NCBI GenBank assembly: GCA_029882335.1
Contig: JAOUKW010000012.1
Span: forward strand, 1 to 25,909
Source: Candidatus Heimdallarchaeota archaeon
GTDB taxonomy: Archaea; Asgardarchaeota; Heimdallarchaeia; Heimdallarchaeales; Kariarchaeaceae
Length of the DNA stretch: 25,909 bases
Reading direction: 5' to 3'
The notes beneath the pieces were generated by a model. That model worked only from the letters and a program-made list of their open reading frames with translations. It was not told the DNA's origin and did not search any database. Numbering within the stretch: the stretch's first letter is position 1; each line of letters opens with the position of its first letter. The position numbers and the translations under genes were made by a program. Shown piece after piece: positions 7,211-16,320 of this stretch.

Positions 7211-8161
7211 TCATTTTAGTAGTAAACCAGTAATGTTAAAAAATTGCAATATCAATTGAAAAACATTTTCCCGATCTGTATCAATAATACCTAGATGATA
7301 AGATTTTTTAAGGTAAATGAGGTACTTTTGTTTACTGCCTAAGAATTTTTTAATATTAAAACCACTATTAAGATAAATTGTAGAATCTAATTCGGATTGA
7401 ATTATCAAAACAGGAGATTTTATCTTTTTTAAACAATTTTTAGTTTCTTCCAATAATTCTATAACATCTTTTAATGATTTTATGGTTACTACACCATAAT
7501 ATTTACGCAGATACTTAACATACGGATGTTGACTAAGTTTTTTATCATAAAATTTGAACATACGATATTTAATTAATAAATTTGGATAGATACTCGATAT
7601 TAATTTAGCTGCTAGGTGTACAATTTTTGGATAGGTAAAAGGACTTGATATTGTACAAACTGCAGCAATGTCATTTCGAGTTGAGGTTATTTGTAAATTA
7701 ATTACACCACCAATGGAATGACCTATTAAAATAATTTTACGATCTGATTTTTCTTGTTTTAAGAATTCAATTGCAGTTTGAGTTTTTTTCTTCCATTTTG
7801 TACTATTTACTTGGTGAAGTGCGGTATAATTTTTTCCATGTCCAGGTAATAAAGGAATTATTACTCGATAACCAATTAATGCTAGCTTTGACCCAAGATA
7901 TAAATTTTCAATATTAGACCCGATATACCCATGTTGCAATACGATCCCAATGGTTGAATTTGGATCTCCAAATAGGATATCCTTAAATTTTGGCAATTCA
8001 CTAATTTCATGTATATCATATAGAAAATGTTCAATTTCATTTTCGTTATATATTTTATCATCATTGTGAATTTCTAATAAACCAATGGGATTCAACAAGA
8101 TATAATAGCGTAGAGAAGTATAAATATGTTTCTTAACGTCATTATTGTTTACAATTAACAA
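7211..8161 (-). CDS. Alpha/beta hydrolase (carboxylesterase / monoacylglycerol-lipase-like)
   Basis: 316 residues. A standard alpha/beta-hydrolase core with IVLQHGY (H77-G78, oxyanion region), the lid-side PLLPGHG, the nucleophile elbow GHSIGG (Ser149), the acid in IIQSELDSTI (Asp259) and the base in SYHLGIIDTDRE (His289). The last motif resembles the His-turn of Est30-type carboxylesterases, so hydrolysis of short or medium acyl esters is likely; the exact substrate is unknown. About 65 extra residues precede the fold, with no clear signal peptide, so it is probably cytoplasmic. The start at 8161 is TTG: no in-frame ATG exists before residue 201, and a TTTATAAA box at 8189-8196 is about 31 nt upstream. 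It is divergent from the M32 peptidase gene. Confidence 0.85.
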   Translation of the reverse strand: MLIVNNNDVKKHIYTSLRYYILLNPIGLLEIHNDDKIYNENEIEHFLYDIHEISELPKFKDILFGDPNSTIGIVLQHGYIGSNIENLYLGSKLALIGYRVIIPLLPGHGKNYTALHQVNSTKWKKKTQTAIEFLKQEKSDRKIILIGHSIGGVINLQITSTRNDIAAVCTISSPFTYPKIVHLAAKLISSIYPNLLIKYRMFKFYDKKLSQHPYVKYLRKYYGVVTIKSLKDVIELLEETKNCLKKIKSPVLIIQSELDSTIYLNSGFNIKKFLGSKQKYLIYLKKSYHLGIIDTDRENVFQLILQFFNITGLLLK

Positions 8162-8188
8162 TTATTTTGTTTTAATAAAATTTTGATT

Positions 8189-8196
8189 TTTATAAA
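8189..8196 (-). promoter_or_regulatory. Candidate TATA box for the alpha/beta hydrolase gene
   Basis: TTTATAAA, centred about 31 nt from the TTG start at 8161. This supports a leaderless message beginning at or near a non-ATG codon. Confidence 0.4.
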
Positions 8197-8286
8197 TTTG
8201 AATTTAGACGAATTTTGTTTAATTTTTTAATCATTTAATTTTATCTTATTCTTGAACTTAAAGTATAATTAGTTTTAAAGGTAAAT

Positions 8287-9789
8287 ATGGCTAATGAGGA
8301 ATATAAAGAATTAATGAAGAAATATGAAGAAATTTATATTTTAGGGTCAATTAGTGGAGTATTAACTTGGGATACAGAAACAACCATGCCTAGAAATGCG
8401 ATACAGCATAGGAGTAAGCAATTTCGGTATATTAGTGAACAAACACATAAACTATCAACTAATGAACAGTTTGGATTGTTATTGAATAAACTAAGTGATA
8501 ATGATGATTTAAATAAAATAGAAAAAAGAAATGTTGAATTACTAAAAAGAAGATATGACACTGCTTCAAAAATTCCAATAGATTTGGTAGGGGAGATGAG
8601 TGCTCAATCTAAAAAGACAAACGAATCTTGGAAAACGGCCAAGAGCAAACAAAATTTCTCAATAGTAATGAATGACTTGAAAAAATTAATTGAACTAAAC
8701 ATTGATTATTCTACTAAACTTGCAGATATCAGAGGTATTAATGATCCATACAGTGCAAGAATTTCTGAAAGGGATTTTGGATTTAGTGTAGATCAAATTA
8801 CTAAATATTTTAATGAGGCCAAGTCATTTTTAATTCCATTTATTCAACAAACGCTAGACAAACAGAGAGATCTTGATTTTGAGTTTAGAAATCGACCAGT
8901 TCCTAAAACAGTACAAGTTAAGGTAGTAGAGGAAATTGCTAAAAGTTTCAAATATGATTTTAATCGCGAAACAGGATTAGGTAGAATTGGTGAGGTTGAA
9001 CATCCATTAACTATTGGATGTGGCCCTCAAGATGTTAGAATAACTGTAAAATATGGAGATTTTATTCAAGTTATGAATGCAACTGCCCATGAACTAGGAC
9101 ATGGATTACATGGGATTCATAAAAATCAAGAATATGTATATCAACCAATTAATTCTTTTGGTTTTCCAAGTTTAGGTGAATGTACATCACGTTATACAGA
9201 AAATAAAATTGGTAATTCGAGAGAATTTCAGAGTTATTTCTTTCCGATAATGCAGAAATTAACAAATGGAATTTTTGATGATCTTGATTTTGAATCATAT
9301 TTTAGAGGATTTACCCGTGTTAAACCACACACTAGTAGAATGGAAGCAGATGAATTAACATATGGTTTGCATATTATTATTCGATTTGAATTAGAAAGAG
9401 ATTTATTTGCAGGTAAAATTAGTGTAGAGGAACTTCCATCACTTTGGAATGAGAAATATAAAGAATATCTAGGTGTGAATGTACCTAATGACAGCTTAGG
9501 CATTATGCAAGATTTACATTGGTATAATGTTTACTGGGCATATTTTCAAGGATACTTTTTAGGAGACCTAATGGGATCACAACTTCATCACCATATGAAT
9601 TCTACAAATCCAGAATGGAAGACAAATATGATGGAAGGTGATCTCAGTACTGTATTAAATTATAACATTGAAAATGTTTATTCAAAGGGTGCTCTATATG
9701 ACCCCCTAGATTTAGTAAAACATGTTACAGGCGAATCTCTTCAAACAAAATACTTTGTTGATTATTTGAAGGAGAAATATACTTTTTAA
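8287..9789 (+). CDS. M32-family metallocarboxypeptidase (thermostable carboxypeptidase Taq type)
   Basis: 500 residues, full length for the family. Zinc site HELGH (268-272) with the third ligand Glu298 in GECTSRYTENKIGNS, the counterpart of the family's HESQSRxxEN. Further M32 hallmarks are SRMEADELTYGLHIIIRFELER, LWNEKYKEYLG and IMQDLHWYNVYWAYFQGYFLG. By family knowledge these cytoplasmic enzymes remove single residues from peptide C-termini, with broad specificity except for proline. One deviation: the first residue of the third-ligand motif is Gly instead of His. No signal peptide. AAGGT at 8278-8282 is a weak ribosome site before the ATG. The divergent neighbour is an esterase, with no obvious link. 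Confidence 0.93.
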   Translation: MANEEYKELMKKYEEIYILGSISGVLTWDTETTMPRNAIQHRSKQFRYISEQTHKLSTNEQFGLLLNKLSDNDDLNKIEKRNVELLKRRYDTASKIPIDLVGEMSAQSKKTNESWKTAKSKQNFSIVMNDLKKLIELNIDYSTKLADIRGINDPYSARISERDFGFSVDQITKYFNEAKSFLIPFIQQTLDKQRDLDFEFRNRPVPKTVQVKVVEEIAKSFKYDFNRETGLGRIGEVEHPLTIGCGPQDVRITVKYGDFIQVMNATAHELGHGLHGIHKNQEYVYQPINSFGFPSLGECTSRYTENKIGNSREFQSYFFPIMQKLTNGIFDDLDFESYFRGFTRVKPHTSRMEADELTYGLHIIIRFELERDLFAGKISVEELPSLWNEKYKEYLGVNVPNDSLGIMQDLHWYNVYWAYFQGYFLGDLMGSQLHHHMNSTNPEWKTNMMEGDLSTVLNYNIENVYSKGALYDPLDLVKHVTGESLQTKYFVDYLKEKYTF

Positions 9790-9823
9790 AGTATCAAAGT
9801 TAAAAACTCATTTAAAACGTAGA

Positions 9824-9847
9824 TTTTGTATTTTATTATTATTTATT
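9824..9847 (+). terminator. T-rich termination region of the M32 gene
   Basis: A stretch made almost entirely of T with a few A, starting 35 nt after the stop at 9789, between two convergent genes. It fits hairpin-free archaeal termination. No stem-loop is seen. Confidence 0.3.
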
Positions 9848-9879
9848 AAATTAAAATAGAAATAAAGGGATATTTTTTA

Positions 9880-11238
9880 TTATACAACAGGATTACTACC
9901 AGATTCTTCAATACTAGAATCCATCTCACTTATTAAATCATTCTTGTTGTCTATACCTAACTTCTTTTCTACATTTGGAAATGCAGTCATAAACCAAGCA
10001 TATATTAGGAACAAAACTCCAATAATAAGTGAAACGCTAAATAACCATATTACACCAAACAGATCAGCAAGAATACCACCTATTAATTGAGATACAGGGA
10101 TCATCGTCCAAGCAATAAGTTGTCTTACAGTCATAACTCTTCCTTGTAATTCAGCAGGGACAACACTTTGCCAAATAGTTTGAGATGGGATATTTGCAAA
10201 TGGACCTCCAAAACCGAATAAGATCATAGATATTATAAGAATCCAAAAATTATTTATCACAATTCCATATATTAGTAAGTATATCGAGAGATAAATTACA
10301 CCTTGTCCAACAGCTACACCTCGTGGATTACTACCCAATAAGTTTGGTTTCACAGATAAGATGGCAGGGCCTAAAATACTCCCAACCTGTACTGCGATCA
10401 ATAGGGTAGCAAATAATTTAATATCAGAGTTTAATAAATCAGGATCTACAACTATAAGTGGTAATAGCATAAATACGGGTGTTACCAAGATATTTATTGC
10501 TGTAAATGTAATTAATAAAGATAATAATCCATCTTGTTTTTGTATAAAGGATATTCCTTCTTTAAATTCAGTTTTGAAAGATTTCTTTTCTTTACTCTCT
10601 CTTTTTTCTTTTGTAATATCTGGAATATGTATTTTTAAAACTGGAATAATCGCTATTAGAAAGGTAATAATGTCAATCCATAAGAGTGTAGCAATATTTT
10701 TAATTCCAAATAGAAATAGCAAATATGCTCCAATTGCAGGTCCAATTAATCCAATTACTCCGTTAAATAGATATTCTAGACTATTTACTTTAGTTCTTTT
10801 ATCTCTAGGAACCATTAATGGAATTATCGCCTGTATTGCAGGATTATGAAAACCATTAGCAATACCTCGTAATGCAAGTAATATGAGATAATAAGGAATA
10901 TCCATAACCTTGTAATAAAACATTAGCATCATAATTCCGGTAAATACAGCTTGCATACCATCTGAAATAATAATCACTTTTTTCCGATTCCACCGATCAA
11001 TGAGAACACCGGAAAACATGATAGTAATTATGAATGGTGCAAAGCCAGCTACTGAGGCTAGCCCTAAAATAGTTGCAGTTTTATCTGCATATCTTGGATC
11101 TTCGGTTGCTGTTAGTGTTAGCCACCAGATCAAGGAAAACTGAACTACATTAGAACCCAATATTGATAGCAACTGACCAGTAAAAAAGAGCCAGTATTGT
11201 CTTAAACTATTAGTAGATGGTTTTATTTCTTGATTCAT
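9880..11238 (-). CDS. MFS drug/metabolite exporter (MFS_3, MefA-like)
   Basis: 452 residues with about 12 membrane helices. The conserved MFS loop between helices 2 and 3 is clear (GVLIDRWNRKKVIIISD), and a basic central loop (KEKRESKEKKSFKTEFKEG) divides two six-helix halves. Similar transporters export macrolides, siderophores or other amphiphiles by proton antiport; the substrate here is unknown. The ATG at 11238 is chosen over a TTG at 11259 because GGTAAGG (11247-11253, minus strand) lies 8 nt before it. The gene is divergent from a winged-helix regulator, and two palindromes lie in the shared promoter region. This is the usual layout of an inducible exporter with its local repressor. 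Confidence 0.87.
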   Translation of the reverse strand: MNQEIKPSTNSLRQYWLFFTGQLLSILGSNVVQFSLIWWLTLTATEDPRYADKTATILGLASVAGFAPFIITIMFSGVLIDRWNRKKVIIISDGMQAVFTGIMMLMFYYKVMDIPYYLILLALRGIANGFHNPAIQAIIPLMVPRDKRTKVNSLEYLFNGVIGLIGPAIGAYLLFLFGIKNIATLLWIDIITFLIAIIPVLKIHIPDITKEKRESKEKKSFKTEFKEGISFIQKQDGLLSLLITFTAINILVTPVFMLLPLIVVDPDLLNSDIKLFATLLIAVQVGSILGPAILSVKPNLLGSNPRGVAVGQGVIYLSIYLLIYGIVINNFWILIISMILFGFGGPFANIPSQTIWQSVVPAELQGRVMTVRQLIAWTMIPVSQLIGGILADLFGVIWLFSVSLIIGVLFLIYAWFMTAFPNVEKKLGIDNKNDLISEMDSSIEESGSNPVV

Positions 11239-11246
11239 AATAATCG

Positions 11247-11253
11247 CCTTACC
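11247..11253 (-). promoter_or_regulatory. Shine-Dalgarno that sets the MFS start
   Basis: GGTAAGG on the minus strand, 8 nt before the ATG at 11238. A TTG-initiated frame from 11259 would place it inside the coding region. Confidence 0.5.
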
Positions 11254-11259
11254 GTTCAA

Positions 11260-11269
11260 TCAAATTTGA
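11260..11269. promoter_or_regulatory. Palindromic operator candidate 1 (MFS / regulator)
   Basis: TCAAATTTGA is a perfect 10-bp palindrome followed by ACAG. The same TTTGAACAG word recurs 32 bp to the right in the second palindrome. It lies 22 bp before the MFS start, where a bound repressor would block transcription. Confidence 0.5.
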
Positions 11270-11286
11270 ACAGATAATTATTACTA

Positions 11287-11302
11287 TTCAAATATATTTG
11301 AA
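11287..11302. promoter_or_regulatory. Palindromic operator candidate 2 (MFS / regulator)
   Basis: TTCAAATATATTTGAA is a perfect 16-bp palindrome followed by CAG. Its centre is 30 bp from that of the first palindrome, about three helical turns, so two dimers could bind the same face. It is next to a TATA-like ATATTTAAAT (11307-11316) for the regulator gene. Confidence 0.6.
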
Positions 11303-11306
11303 CAGA

Positions 11307-11316
11307 ATATTTAAAT
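11307..11316 (+). promoter_or_regulatory. Candidate TATA box for the winged-helix regulator
   Basis: ATATTTAAAT, centred about 33 nt before the ATG at 11345 and starting 4 bp after the 16-bp palindrome. This arrangement suggests autorepression. Confidence 0.35.
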
Positions 11317-11344
11317 GTTTTTAAACGTATAATAGTATAATTAA

Positions 11345-12022
11345 ATGCTATTGGAAAATATTTCAGATAGGAGTTTATTATTTGAATTTTGGGATAATCT
11401 TGTTAATATAAAGGAAATTGATTTTGATACTTTCAAACAATCTAATGAACATCCAATAAGAAAAGAAATTGTAAAAATATTAAGAAGAGGAATCAAAGAT
11501 GGAGATCGGAAAAGACATGCCCTCTCTATGAAGGAGATATTAGATGAAATCAATCAATTACACAAACATTGGGGAAAGGAAGCTGTTAAGATGACCAGTC
11601 TCTATTACCATCGAGATTTATTAATCGAAAATAAACAAATGCAAGAAGTCGCAGTCTTTCTTGAAGGTAAGAGACATGTATCGTATTATGGGAGAACTGC
11701 AAAAGGATTTATTGCATCAGATCTATCCAATGAGGACTTCTTAAATTTTAACTCTCATATTATTAATTTGATACAGGAATTTAATCCAGATATGCCAAAG
11801 GATGAAATCATTAATTTATTTAAACATATGAAATCAAAATTTGATAAACAACATCAATTAATCAAGAATTGGATAGAAGAAAATTCAAATATTTTATTGA
11901 AACTTGATATTGATATTATTGATATTTATGAAAAAATATCGACAATATATTCTTACAAAAAAGAAATTATTGAATTTAATGATGAATTCGCAAGATTATT
12001 GCATTTACCTGATTATTTTTAA
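11345..12022 (+). CDS. Winged-helix transcriptional regulator (ArsR/MarR-like) of the MFS exporter
   Basis: 225 residues. A winged helix-turn-helix spans about residues 36-124: HPIRKEIVKILRRG (helix 1), SMKEILDEIN (helix 2), MTSLYYHRDLLIENKQM (recognition helix) and a wing with VSYYGRTAKGFIA. The remaining 100 residues are helical, probably for dimerisation or ligand sensing, with no recognised sensor domain. The gene is divergent from the exporter with two palindromes between them, so it probably represses both genes until a ligand binds. That is inferred from layout. A helical stretch of 35 residues precedes the DNA-binding part. The exact family was not resolved. Confidence 0.75.
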   Translation: MLLENISDRSLLFEFWDNLVNIKEIDFDTFKQSNEHPIRKEIVKILRRGIKDGDRKRHALSMKEILDEINQLHKHWGKEAVKMTSLYYHRDLLIENKQMQEVAVFLEGKRHVSYYGRTAKGFIASDLSNEDFLNFNSHIINLIQEFNPDMPKDEIINLFKHMKSKFDKQHQLIKNWIEENSNILLKLDIDIIDIYEKISTIYSYKKEIIEFNDEFARLLHLPDYF

Positions 12023-12076
12023 TTGAAATTTATTATTTTTAATATTCTGCATCAAACCTCTTAAAACGGAATAATT

Positions 12077-13114
12077 ATGTATTTATGTAATATGAATAAT
12101 AACTTAGAATCTAAATTTCCAACTGTTACTTTACATTTTGAAATAATATATTCAATATTCATTACAATTTTTATATCCGGCACCTATTATGATGCTTGGT
12201 CTCATACACACATACCAGAGTTAGAAACCTTCTTCACACCAGCACATGGTTTGATGTATTTTGGTGCAGGAATGGTATCTATTTTCATATTTTATACCAT
12301 GTACAAGAATTCTAAATTGGGATATAAATTTTTGAATTCCATGCCAGTTGGATATCATTACGGGTTTTACGGAGTACTTACATTCATGATAATGGGGTTA
12401 GGTGATCTTATTTGGCATGAATTATTTGGGATCGAAACTGAACTTGAGGCTGCATTTTCTCCCACACATCTTGGACTGATGACGGGTATAGCACTAATTA
12501 CGGGCACACCATTATTTTCTGCTTGGAATAGAAGGGAGGAAATCCGTAATAAGAGATTTGTTGAATTAATACCTTTAATTATATCAATTTCAATGTTTTT
12601 ATCAGGAATGACAGTAATTACTCAATGGGCACACCTGTATGTAGAATTATATCCAACATATCCAAATGCAAATACATCAATGATACAGACTCTAGGAATT
12701 CAGGCAGTAATACTTCAAACTAGCATAATTATGGGATTAACTCTTATTATTGTACACGATAGACTGTTACCAACGGGAAGTTTGTCAATTATCTTTACCA
12801 TAAATGCCTTATTCCTTTCTTTAATGAGGGATACCTATTTTGTTATTTTATCCACTTTACTCGCGGGTCTATTTATAGATTTATTATATTGGAAAATGCG
12901 TCCATCTAAAACGAATTTAAATAAGTACCGGTTATTTTCAATGATTACACCAGTTATATTTTATACTTCTTATTATCTAATTCTAAACCTATCTGAAACA
13001 ATTATATGGTCAATTCATATGATTACTGGATCAATTTTCATGGCAGCTTCTGTTAGTTTATTGATATCAATTTTAGTTGTACCATCATCCATTATAGAAG
13101 ATAGGAAAAATTAA
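12077..13114 (+). CDS. Polytopic membrane protein with duplicated histidine motif
   Basis: 345 residues, about ten hydrophobic helices, family not firmly recognised. Two similar His-rich motifs lie at the ends of helices: YDAWSHTH...FFTPAHGLM (D39, W41, H43, H45, P55, H57) and GDLIWHELFG...FSPTHLGLM (D110, W113, H114, P129, H131). A third site is QWAHLY (H186). The shared form W-x(0-1)-H-x(13-16)-P-x-H-x-GLM suggests an internal duplication. Conserved membrane His pairs of this kind usually bind a metal ion or haem. No Cys-based haem-c site is present. The gene stands alone, 54 bp after the regulator and 71 bp before the flavoenzyme. ATG at 12077 is assumed; Met6 is an alternative. Confidence 0.6.
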   Translation: MYLCNMNNNLESKFPTVTLHFEIIYSIFITIFISGTYYDAWSHTHIPELETFFTPAHGLMYFGAGMVSIFIFYTMYKNSKLGYKFLNSMPVGYHYGFYGVLTFMIMGLGDLIWHELFGIETELEAAFSPTHLGLMTGIALITGTPLFSAWNRREEIRNKRFVELIPLIISISMFLSGMTVITQWAHLYVELYPTYPNANTSMIQTLGIQAVILQTSIIMGLTLIIVHDRLLPTGSLSIIFTINALFLSLMRDTYFVILSTLLAGLFIDLLYWKMRPSKTNLNKYRLFSMITPVIFYTSYYLILNLSETIIWSIHMITGSIFMAASVSLLISILVVPSSIIEDRKN

Positions 13115-13152
13115 AATTATTTGATCTTTCAATTTATTTTAATAGAAGCGGA

Positions 13153-13164
13153 AATATTATATTT
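13153..13164 (+). promoter_or_regulatory. Candidate TATA box for the flavoenzyme gene
   Basis: AATATTATATTT, centred about 28 nt before the ATG at 13186. Confidence 0.38.
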
Positions 13165-13185
13165 CATTAGACTGAACGGAATTAA

Positions 13186-14316
13186 ATGTTTTTTGATGTG
13201 ATAGTAATTGGAGCTGGAGCAATGGGAAGTAGCTCTGCATTTTGGTTATCCATGAAAGATAAACAAGTCCTCTTATTAGAACAATTTAAACTATTACATA
13301 AAAATGGGAGTTCACACGGTGATTCTCGAATTATTAGAAAAACATACAAAGAAGATTATTTCGCAGAGTTAATGACCTACGCTTATGAATCATGGTCTAA
13401 ATTAGAGGTACTCTCTGGAAAAACACTTATTAATGTTACTGGAGGTCTTGATATTGGAAAAAGAACGAATAAATTTATACAAGAAATTATTAATAATTGC
13501 AAAAATAAAGAGTATCCATATAAAATTTTAGAAGCTGAAGAAATAAAAGATATTTATCCTCAATTGTTAATTGATGATGATATTATTGCAATATATCAAG
13601 AAGATGGTGGTATAGTAAATGCTTCAGAAGCATTAAAAATATTACAAAAATTATCTCAACTAAATGGTGTAAGTATAAGAGATGAAGAAGCTGTTGTGAA
13701 TATTAAAGAAACAGATTCTATTGTAGAAGTTACAACCACAAAAGCGACCTATCATTGTAATAAACTGGTAATTACCGCAGGATCGTGGATCAATCAAATA
13801 ATTCAACCCCTTGGATATAATTTTAACGTTAAATTAATGGAAGTAACACTGGCTTATTGGAAAATAAAATCAAACCAGTATGATTACTCGAATTTCCCAA
13901 TTTTCATATATTGGGATAATGAAGTAAATTATGGATTTCCAGTTCATGAAAAAGAAGATTATCTAAAAATTGGTCTTCACGAATCATCAATAATGAAACC
14001 AAAATCAGACCGAGGAGAAAAGATTGAGGTTAATGATGAAATGCTAGATCAAATTAAAAAATTTATTTCCAAAACATTTAATGACATAAATACTTCTCCT
14101 GAATTTATTGATACATGTATCTATACCATGACAGAGAATGAAAATTTTATAATTGACTATATTCCAAATAGTAACAAAATTTTGATAGTAGGAGGATTTT
14201 CGGGGCATGGTTTCAAATTTACACCACTTATTGGTGAAATTGTATGTGATCTGATATGTGAAACACCTATAGTTCATGATTTATCACATTTTAAATTCAG
14301 TAACTTCATAGACTAA
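13186..14316 (+). CDS. FAD-dependent amine oxidase, monomeric sarcosine oxidase / N-methyltryptophan oxidase type
   Basis: 376 residues, close to the usual 380-390. N-terminal Rossmann motif VIVIGAGAMGSS with acidic Glu32 for the adenosine ribose, then SSHGDSRIIRKTY (H44), the flavin-side signature of this family. The C-terminus has CIYTMTENENFIIDY (Cys311), matching the Cys that carries covalent FAD in bacterial sarcosine oxidase, and GGFSGHGFKFTPLIGE near the end. YGFPVHEKEDYLKIGLH places Lys261 where the family has its oxygen-activating Lys. The likely reaction is oxidative demethylation or deamination of a secondary amino acid, releasing peroxide. The true substrate is open: N-methyl amino acids, pipecolate and others are known in the family. 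It is cytoplasmic and has no partner genes nearby. Confidence 0.88.
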   Translation: MFFDVIVIGAGAMGSSSAFWLSMKDKQVLLLEQFKLLHKNGSSHGDSRIIRKTYKEDYFAELMTYAYESWSKLEVLSGKTLINVTGGLDIGKRTNKFIQEIINNCKNKEYPYKILEAEEIKDIYPQLLIDDDIIAIYQEDGGIVNASEALKILQKLSQLNGVSIRDEEAVVNIKETDSIVEVTTTKATYHCNKLVITAGSWINQIIQPLGYNFNVKLMEVTLAYWKIKSNQYDYSNFPIFIYWDNEVNYGFPVHEKEDYLKIGLHESSIMKPKSDRGEKIEVNDEMLDQIKKFISKTFNDINTSPEFIDTCIYTMTENENFIIDYIPNSNKILIVGGFSGHGFKFTPLIGEIVCDLICETPIVHDLSHFKFSNFID

Positions 14317-14392
14317 AAAAGGATATTAATTTGTAAACCATTTAACGTCAATAGATAATAATAATAATATAGAACTATGCTGTTATTGAATT

Positions 14393-15370
14393 ATGTCTGA
14401 AGGTAAATTGGAAATAGAAGCTAAAATTGCTAAATACCTTCGACTATTGGAACAAGACCCAAATAATGTAGAAAATCACTTTAAACTGGGAACCTTATAT
14501 TTAGATGAAGATCAACATCAATTGGCGTTGATTCATTTTGAAAATGTATTGAAATTGAATCCTGAAGATACTTATTCAATGATAAACCTTGGTAATATAC
14601 ATTACAAATCTGGCAATATTGAATTAGCTTTAAAATCATATTTTCAAGCATTAAGTATTGATGATGAAGATGTAGATTTATTATATAATATAGCAAATCT
14701 ATATGAGAAATCAAATGATTATAAAAAAGCTGAAACTTATTATATGAAAGTATTAGATATTGACGCCAATCATTCAAAAACATGGAACAATTTAGGATTA
14801 TTACACACCATTAATAATGACTTAGAGAAAGCAAAATATTGCTTTAATAAATCGTTTTTATTAGATCCAAATAGCATAGAAACTCTAAATAATCTTGGCG
14901 AGATACATATTTTAACAAAAGACTATCTCAGTGCAATATCATATTTTAATCAAATAATTTCCCTAAAACCAAATTATGCTAGTGCTTGGTTTAATTTAGG
15001 TGTAATATATGAAGAACTTAAGGAAATCGGAAATGCAGAGAAGCATTATCAAGAGGCATTGAAAAGAAGTCCTATATACAGTGAAGCACTCTATAGATTA
15101 GAGACCATTTTACATGATAAAGGGGAGATAAAGAAGGCAATAAACATCTATAATAGTATCCTTGATAATGAAGATAGCAACAAGAGTGAAATATACTATC
15201 TCTTAGCCAGAGCATACTCTGCATTAAAACAAGATGAGAAAGCAATTGAGTATCTGACTATATTAATACATGATAATCGACATATTAACTCATATAAAGA
15301 GAAAATATTATTAGATAAGACCTTTATAGATCTTAAAAAAAATATTAATTTTATGGATTTAATGAAATAG
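14393..15370 (+). CDS. TPR-repeat protein
   Basis: 325 residues made of about eight tetratricopeptide repeats of 34 residues: pattern NLGNIHYKSGNIELALKSYFQALSID, with later copies at NLGLLHTINNDLEKAKYCFNKSFLLD and NLGVIYEELKEIGNAEKHYQEALKRSP. No signal peptide, membrane helix or catalytic domain is present, so it is a soluble protein-interaction scaffold. The ATG at 14393 has an A/T-rich box about 30 nt upstream. The partner is not evident from the neighbours (a flavoenzyme and a DinB-fold protein). Confidence 0.9.
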   Translation: MSEGKLEIEAKIAKYLRLLEQDPNNVENHFKLGTLYLDEDQHQLALIHFENVLKLNPEDTYSMINLGNIHYKSGNIELALKSYFQALSIDDEDVDLLYNIANLYEKSNDYKKAETYYMKVLDIDANHSKTWNNLGLLHTINNDLEKAKYCFNKSFLLDPNSIETLNNLGEIHILTKDYLSAISYFNQIISLKPNYASAWFNLGVIYEELKEIGNAEKHYQEALKRSPIYSEALYRLETILHDKGEIKKAINIYNSILDNEDSNKSEIYYLLARAYSALKQDEKAIEYLTILIHDNRHINSYKEKILLDKTFIDLKKNINFMDLMK

Positions 15371-15487
15371 AATAATTGTTTGCTATATGATTGTGACTCT
15401 TCCTCAAATTATTTAAACTTCAATCATTAGTCAATTAAATTTTAGTCCGATACAAATATTTTTATCGATAATAATTGGTTTTAATGT

Positions 15488-15967
15488 ATGTCTCTTATGA
15501 GAAATATTGGTGCTTATTATAGATGGGCGGATACTAAGGTTATAGAATTACTTTCTACATTATCAGAAGAAGAGTTTAATCAAGAATCAGAAGGATCTAA
15601 GAAATCTATTGCAAAACTAATCCAACATTTGGTTTTGTATTACGAAATTAATCTTCATACCTATCAAAAAGGAATATATGATGATATCAAATTAAAGTTA
15701 TCAAAAATGGATCAGTCACAATTATTAACACATTGGAAAGAAATAATAATTAGATTCGAAGAGATATTATTTACTTTTCCGGATACTATGAAAATGCCTA
15801 CTCCTGACATGAAGATACTCGATGTTCCAGCAGAAGTCTATATTTTCTCAACAACAGATCATTCAACTTACCATCGTGGTCAAATTATTTTACTCTATAA
15901 AGAAATAACCAATAATGAGGCTGTATCTACAGATCATTATTCTTTTATAACTAGAAGTAAAGAATAA
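15488..15967 (+). CDS. DinB-fold putative metal-dependent enzyme
   Basis: 159 residues, the size of DinB/YfiT-type four-helix bundles. The three metal-binding histidines are visible: His47 (KLIQHLVLYYEINLH), His125 and His129 (TDHSTYHRGQI). HxxxHRGQ is a strong family signature. Relatives are metal-dependent thiol S-transferases (bacillithiol, mycothiol) or are stress-induced with unknown activity. The substrate here cannot be inferred. N-terminal RNIGAYYRWADTKVIELL matches the family's first helix. Cytoplasmic and probably monocistronic. Confidence 0.85.
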   Translation: MSLMRNIGAYYRWADTKVIELLSTLSEEEFNQESEGSKKSIAKLIQHLVLYYEINLHTYQKGIYDDIKLKLSKMDQSQLLTHWKEIIIRFEEILFTFPDTMKMPTPDMKILDVPAEVYIFSTTDHSTYHRGQIILLYKEITNNEAVSTDHYSFITRSKE

Positions 15968-16320
15968 CAATAATTAAAATAGATTTAACAATTTGACCTT
16001 TTTATCTCTTAATATATGGTTGGGTTAAATGAAATATGTATTAAATATACTAAGCTTTTTGTTTACTATATCTCTATTACAATTAGAAGTCTATTAAGTA
16101 TTTATATTTACACCGATTGTTCATTGATTATTATAAGGTGTGCTTTATCAATTTTCTATTGACAAATTATTATAATTACTTATTTTAATTCTTTTAAGTC
16201 GATTTGGAATTAAACGTTTTAATTTTTGTTCATAAATAAAATATGAATATAAACTATTAATAAATAGAAAATACTGCTTTAATAAAGAAAATTAAAAAAG
16301 GCAATTTAAATGTATATTTT
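15968..16320. other. Intergenic region, no supported gene
   Basis: 353 A/T-rich bases between the DinB-fold gene and the glycosylation locus. A 22-codon hydrophobic frame at 16029-16097 is the only small frame worth naming, and it has no clear support. No RNA gene or inverted repeat was seen. The promoter of the GT2 gene should lie in the last 60 bases. Confidence 0.5.

Noticed and set aside
16029..16097. 22-codon frame for a hydrophobic peptide (MKYVLNILSFLF...)
   Set aside because: Very short, in A/T-rich DNA where hydrophobic frames arise easily, with no good ribosome site or promoter.
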